Shown: positions 62,966-64,000 of the stretch, one piece after another
Position numbering within the stretch: the first letter of the stretch is position 1
How the letters are laid out: every line of letters starts with the position of its first letter
NCBI GenBank assembly: GCA_029782145.1
Contig: JAKOVH010000026.1
Coordinates: 1-64,000, forward strand
Reading direction: 5' to 3'
Length of the DNA: 64,000 bases
Source: Actinomycetes bacterium
GTDB lineage: Bacteria; Actinomycetota; Acidimicrobiia; Acidimicrobiales; Acidimicrobilacustridaceae
Translations under genes and position numbers: made by a program
Notes under the pieces: model-generated
Database searches by the model: none
Seen by the model: only the letters and a program-made list of their open reading frames with translations
Told to the model about the DNA's origin: nothing

Positions 62966-64000
62966 ATGGGGGAGACGACTGACGTGAACGACAGCAGCGC
63001 CGTCCGGAAGCGGCGGATCGTCGTCATCGGCGCCGGGCCGGGGGGCATCTGCACGGGCCACTACCTGCGCCAGGCGGGCTACACGGACTTCACGCTGTTC
63101 GAGCGCGACGGCGACGTCGGCGGCACGTGGCAGCGCAACCGCTACCCGGGCCTGGCGTGCGACGTGTGGAGCCACGTGTACTGCTTCACCTTCGCCCTGA
63201 ACCCTGGGTGGACCCGCTCCTACGCCACCCAGCCGGAGATCCTGGCCTACATGCGCCGCACGGTCGACGACCTCGGGCTGTGGCCCCACATCCGGTTGAA
63301 CACCGGCATCGCCTCGGCCGCGTGGGACGACGACACCGGCACCTGGCGGGTCACCACCGAGGCCGGCGAGGAGATCGAGGCCGACGTGGTCATCAGCGGG
63401 CAGGGCATGTTCGGTGAGCTCAAGTACCCCGACATCGAGGGCCGTGACAGCTTCGAGGGCGTGGCCGTGCACACCGGCGCGTGGGACGAGTCGCTCGACC
63501 TCACCGGGAAGCGGGTGGCGGTGATCGGCAGCGCGGCGAGCGCCGTGCAGTCGGTGCCGGAGATCGCCAAGGTGGCCGGGCAGCTCCACGTGTTCCAGCG
63601 CTCGGCCAACTGGGTGCTGCCCAAGGACGACAAGGAGCACACGTCCGAGCAGCTCGAGCAGTTCCTCGACCCGGCCGAGCTGCAGGCCTACCACGACGGG
63701 ATCATGGCGTTCGTGGGGCCGAGCATCCCGTTCTCCAACCCGGAGATGAACGCCATCGCCGAGTGGGTCGCCGCCTGCGCCATCGAGGTGGTGGACGACC
63801 CGGAGGTCCGCGAGAAGCTCACGCCCACCACGCCGTGGGGCTGCATGCGCCCGCTGTTCTCCAACGACTACTACCCCACGTTCAACCGGCCCAACGTGGA
63901 GCTGGTCACCGACCCGATCGAGCGCATCACCCCCACCGGGGTCGTCACCGCCGACGGCACCGAGCGGGCGGTCGACGTGATCGTGTTCGCCACGGGCTAC
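62966..64000 (+). CDS. flavin-containing (Baeyer-Villiger type) monooxygenase, 3' part outside the window
   Basis: 345 codons are visible before the window ends. The FAD-binding motif is VVIGAGPGGICTGHYLRQAG (GAGPGG at 22-27), followed by GGTWQRNRYPGLACD. The BVMO fingerprint FxGxxxHTxxW is present as FEGVAVHTGAW at 163-173. The NADPH Rossmann motif is VAVIGSAASAVQ. The enzyme should oxidise ketones to esters or lactones with NADPH and O2. The ATG at 62966 has CAGGAT eight bases before it, a possible leaderless -10. It is divergent from the deacetylase gene. Confidence 0.9.
   Translation, partial: MGETTDVNDSSAVRKRRIVVIGAGPGGICTGHYLRQAGYTDFTLFERDGDVGGTWQRNRYPGLACDVWSHVYCFTFALNPGWTRSYATQPEILAYMRRTVDDLGLWPHIRLNTGIASAAWDDDTGTWRVTTEAGEEIEADVVISGQGMFGELKYPDIEGRDSFEGVAVHTGAWDESLDLTGKRVAVIGSAASAVQSVPEIAKVAGQLHVFQRSANWVLPKDDKEHTSEQLEQFLDPAELQAYHDGIMAFVGPSIPFSNPEMNAIAEWVAACAIEVVDDPEVREKLTPTTPWGCMRPLFSNDYYPTFNRPNVELVTDPIERITPTGVVTADGTERAVDVIVFATGY

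Overview
The window is bacterial chromosomal DNA of very high GC content with dense genes and no gene-free stretch over 300 bp. The gene content (HNH/DUF222 protein of the 13E12 type, two LLM flavin/F420 oxidoreductases, a DUF385-type nitroreductase relative, a DUF2510/DUF4333 protein, a DUF4235 protein, monomeric isocitrate dehydrogenase) and the many TANNNT -10 boxes lying 6-8 nt before start codons point to an actinobacterium. An acidimicrobial lineage is my guess, not a demonstrated assignment. I see no rRNA, tRNA, phage, integrase, transposase or CRISPR array.

Layout. 1-9 kb: secreted protein, patatin lipase, P-type ATPase, fructosamine kinase family protein, sulfotransferase, MDR oxidoreductase, TetR regulator and divergent FMN reductase. 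9-13 kb: a tightly packed minus-strand operon encoding a molybdopterin oxidoreductase without the usual N-terminal iron-sulfur cysteines, a small helical His/Glu-rich protein and a YaaH-like transporter. 13-22 kb: SMP-30 lactonase, DUF2510/DUF4333 protein, Ada repair protein, enoyl-CoA hydratase plus isocitrate dehydrogenase, GyrI-like protein, NnrD plus histidine phosphatase, second patatin. 22-31 kb: putative lipoprotein, DUF222-HNH, catalase-like plus membrane protein pair, ferritin-like diiron protein with a TetR regulator and a palindromic operator, clostripain-like lipoprotein protease, cyclase. 31-45 kb: LLM oxidoreductase, DEAD-box helicase, zinc alcohol dehydrogenase, a self-regulated DUF385/TetR operon with twin operators, two membrane proteins, a double cupin, HrpA, SDR and amidohydrolase. 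45-64 kb: thioesterase, short pantothenate kinase, sterol-desaturase family protein, two-gene ABC exporter, LLM oxidoreductase, PNPOx/VOC/DUF4235 run, two GNATs, zinc ribbon, second sulfotransferase, diguanylate cyclase, Lys/Ala-rich histone-like protein, Tat-exported phospholipase C, serine hydrolase, PIG-L deacetylase and the start of a Baeyer-Villiger monooxygenase.

The most unusual structure lies between genes. Two families of long conserved palindromes occur at separate loci: one with a TTCTGGTGGAG stem at 6.7 and 44.4 kb, one with an ACCTGTGCCC stem at 19.6 and 50.8 kb, the 19.6 kb locus holding three tandem units. Every copy lies downstream of a stop codon and follows a pyrimidine-rich stretch of the upstream transcript. 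No coding sequence accounts for them. The other strong signals are at least eleven apparently leaderless promoters and three operator systems next to their likely TetR repressors.
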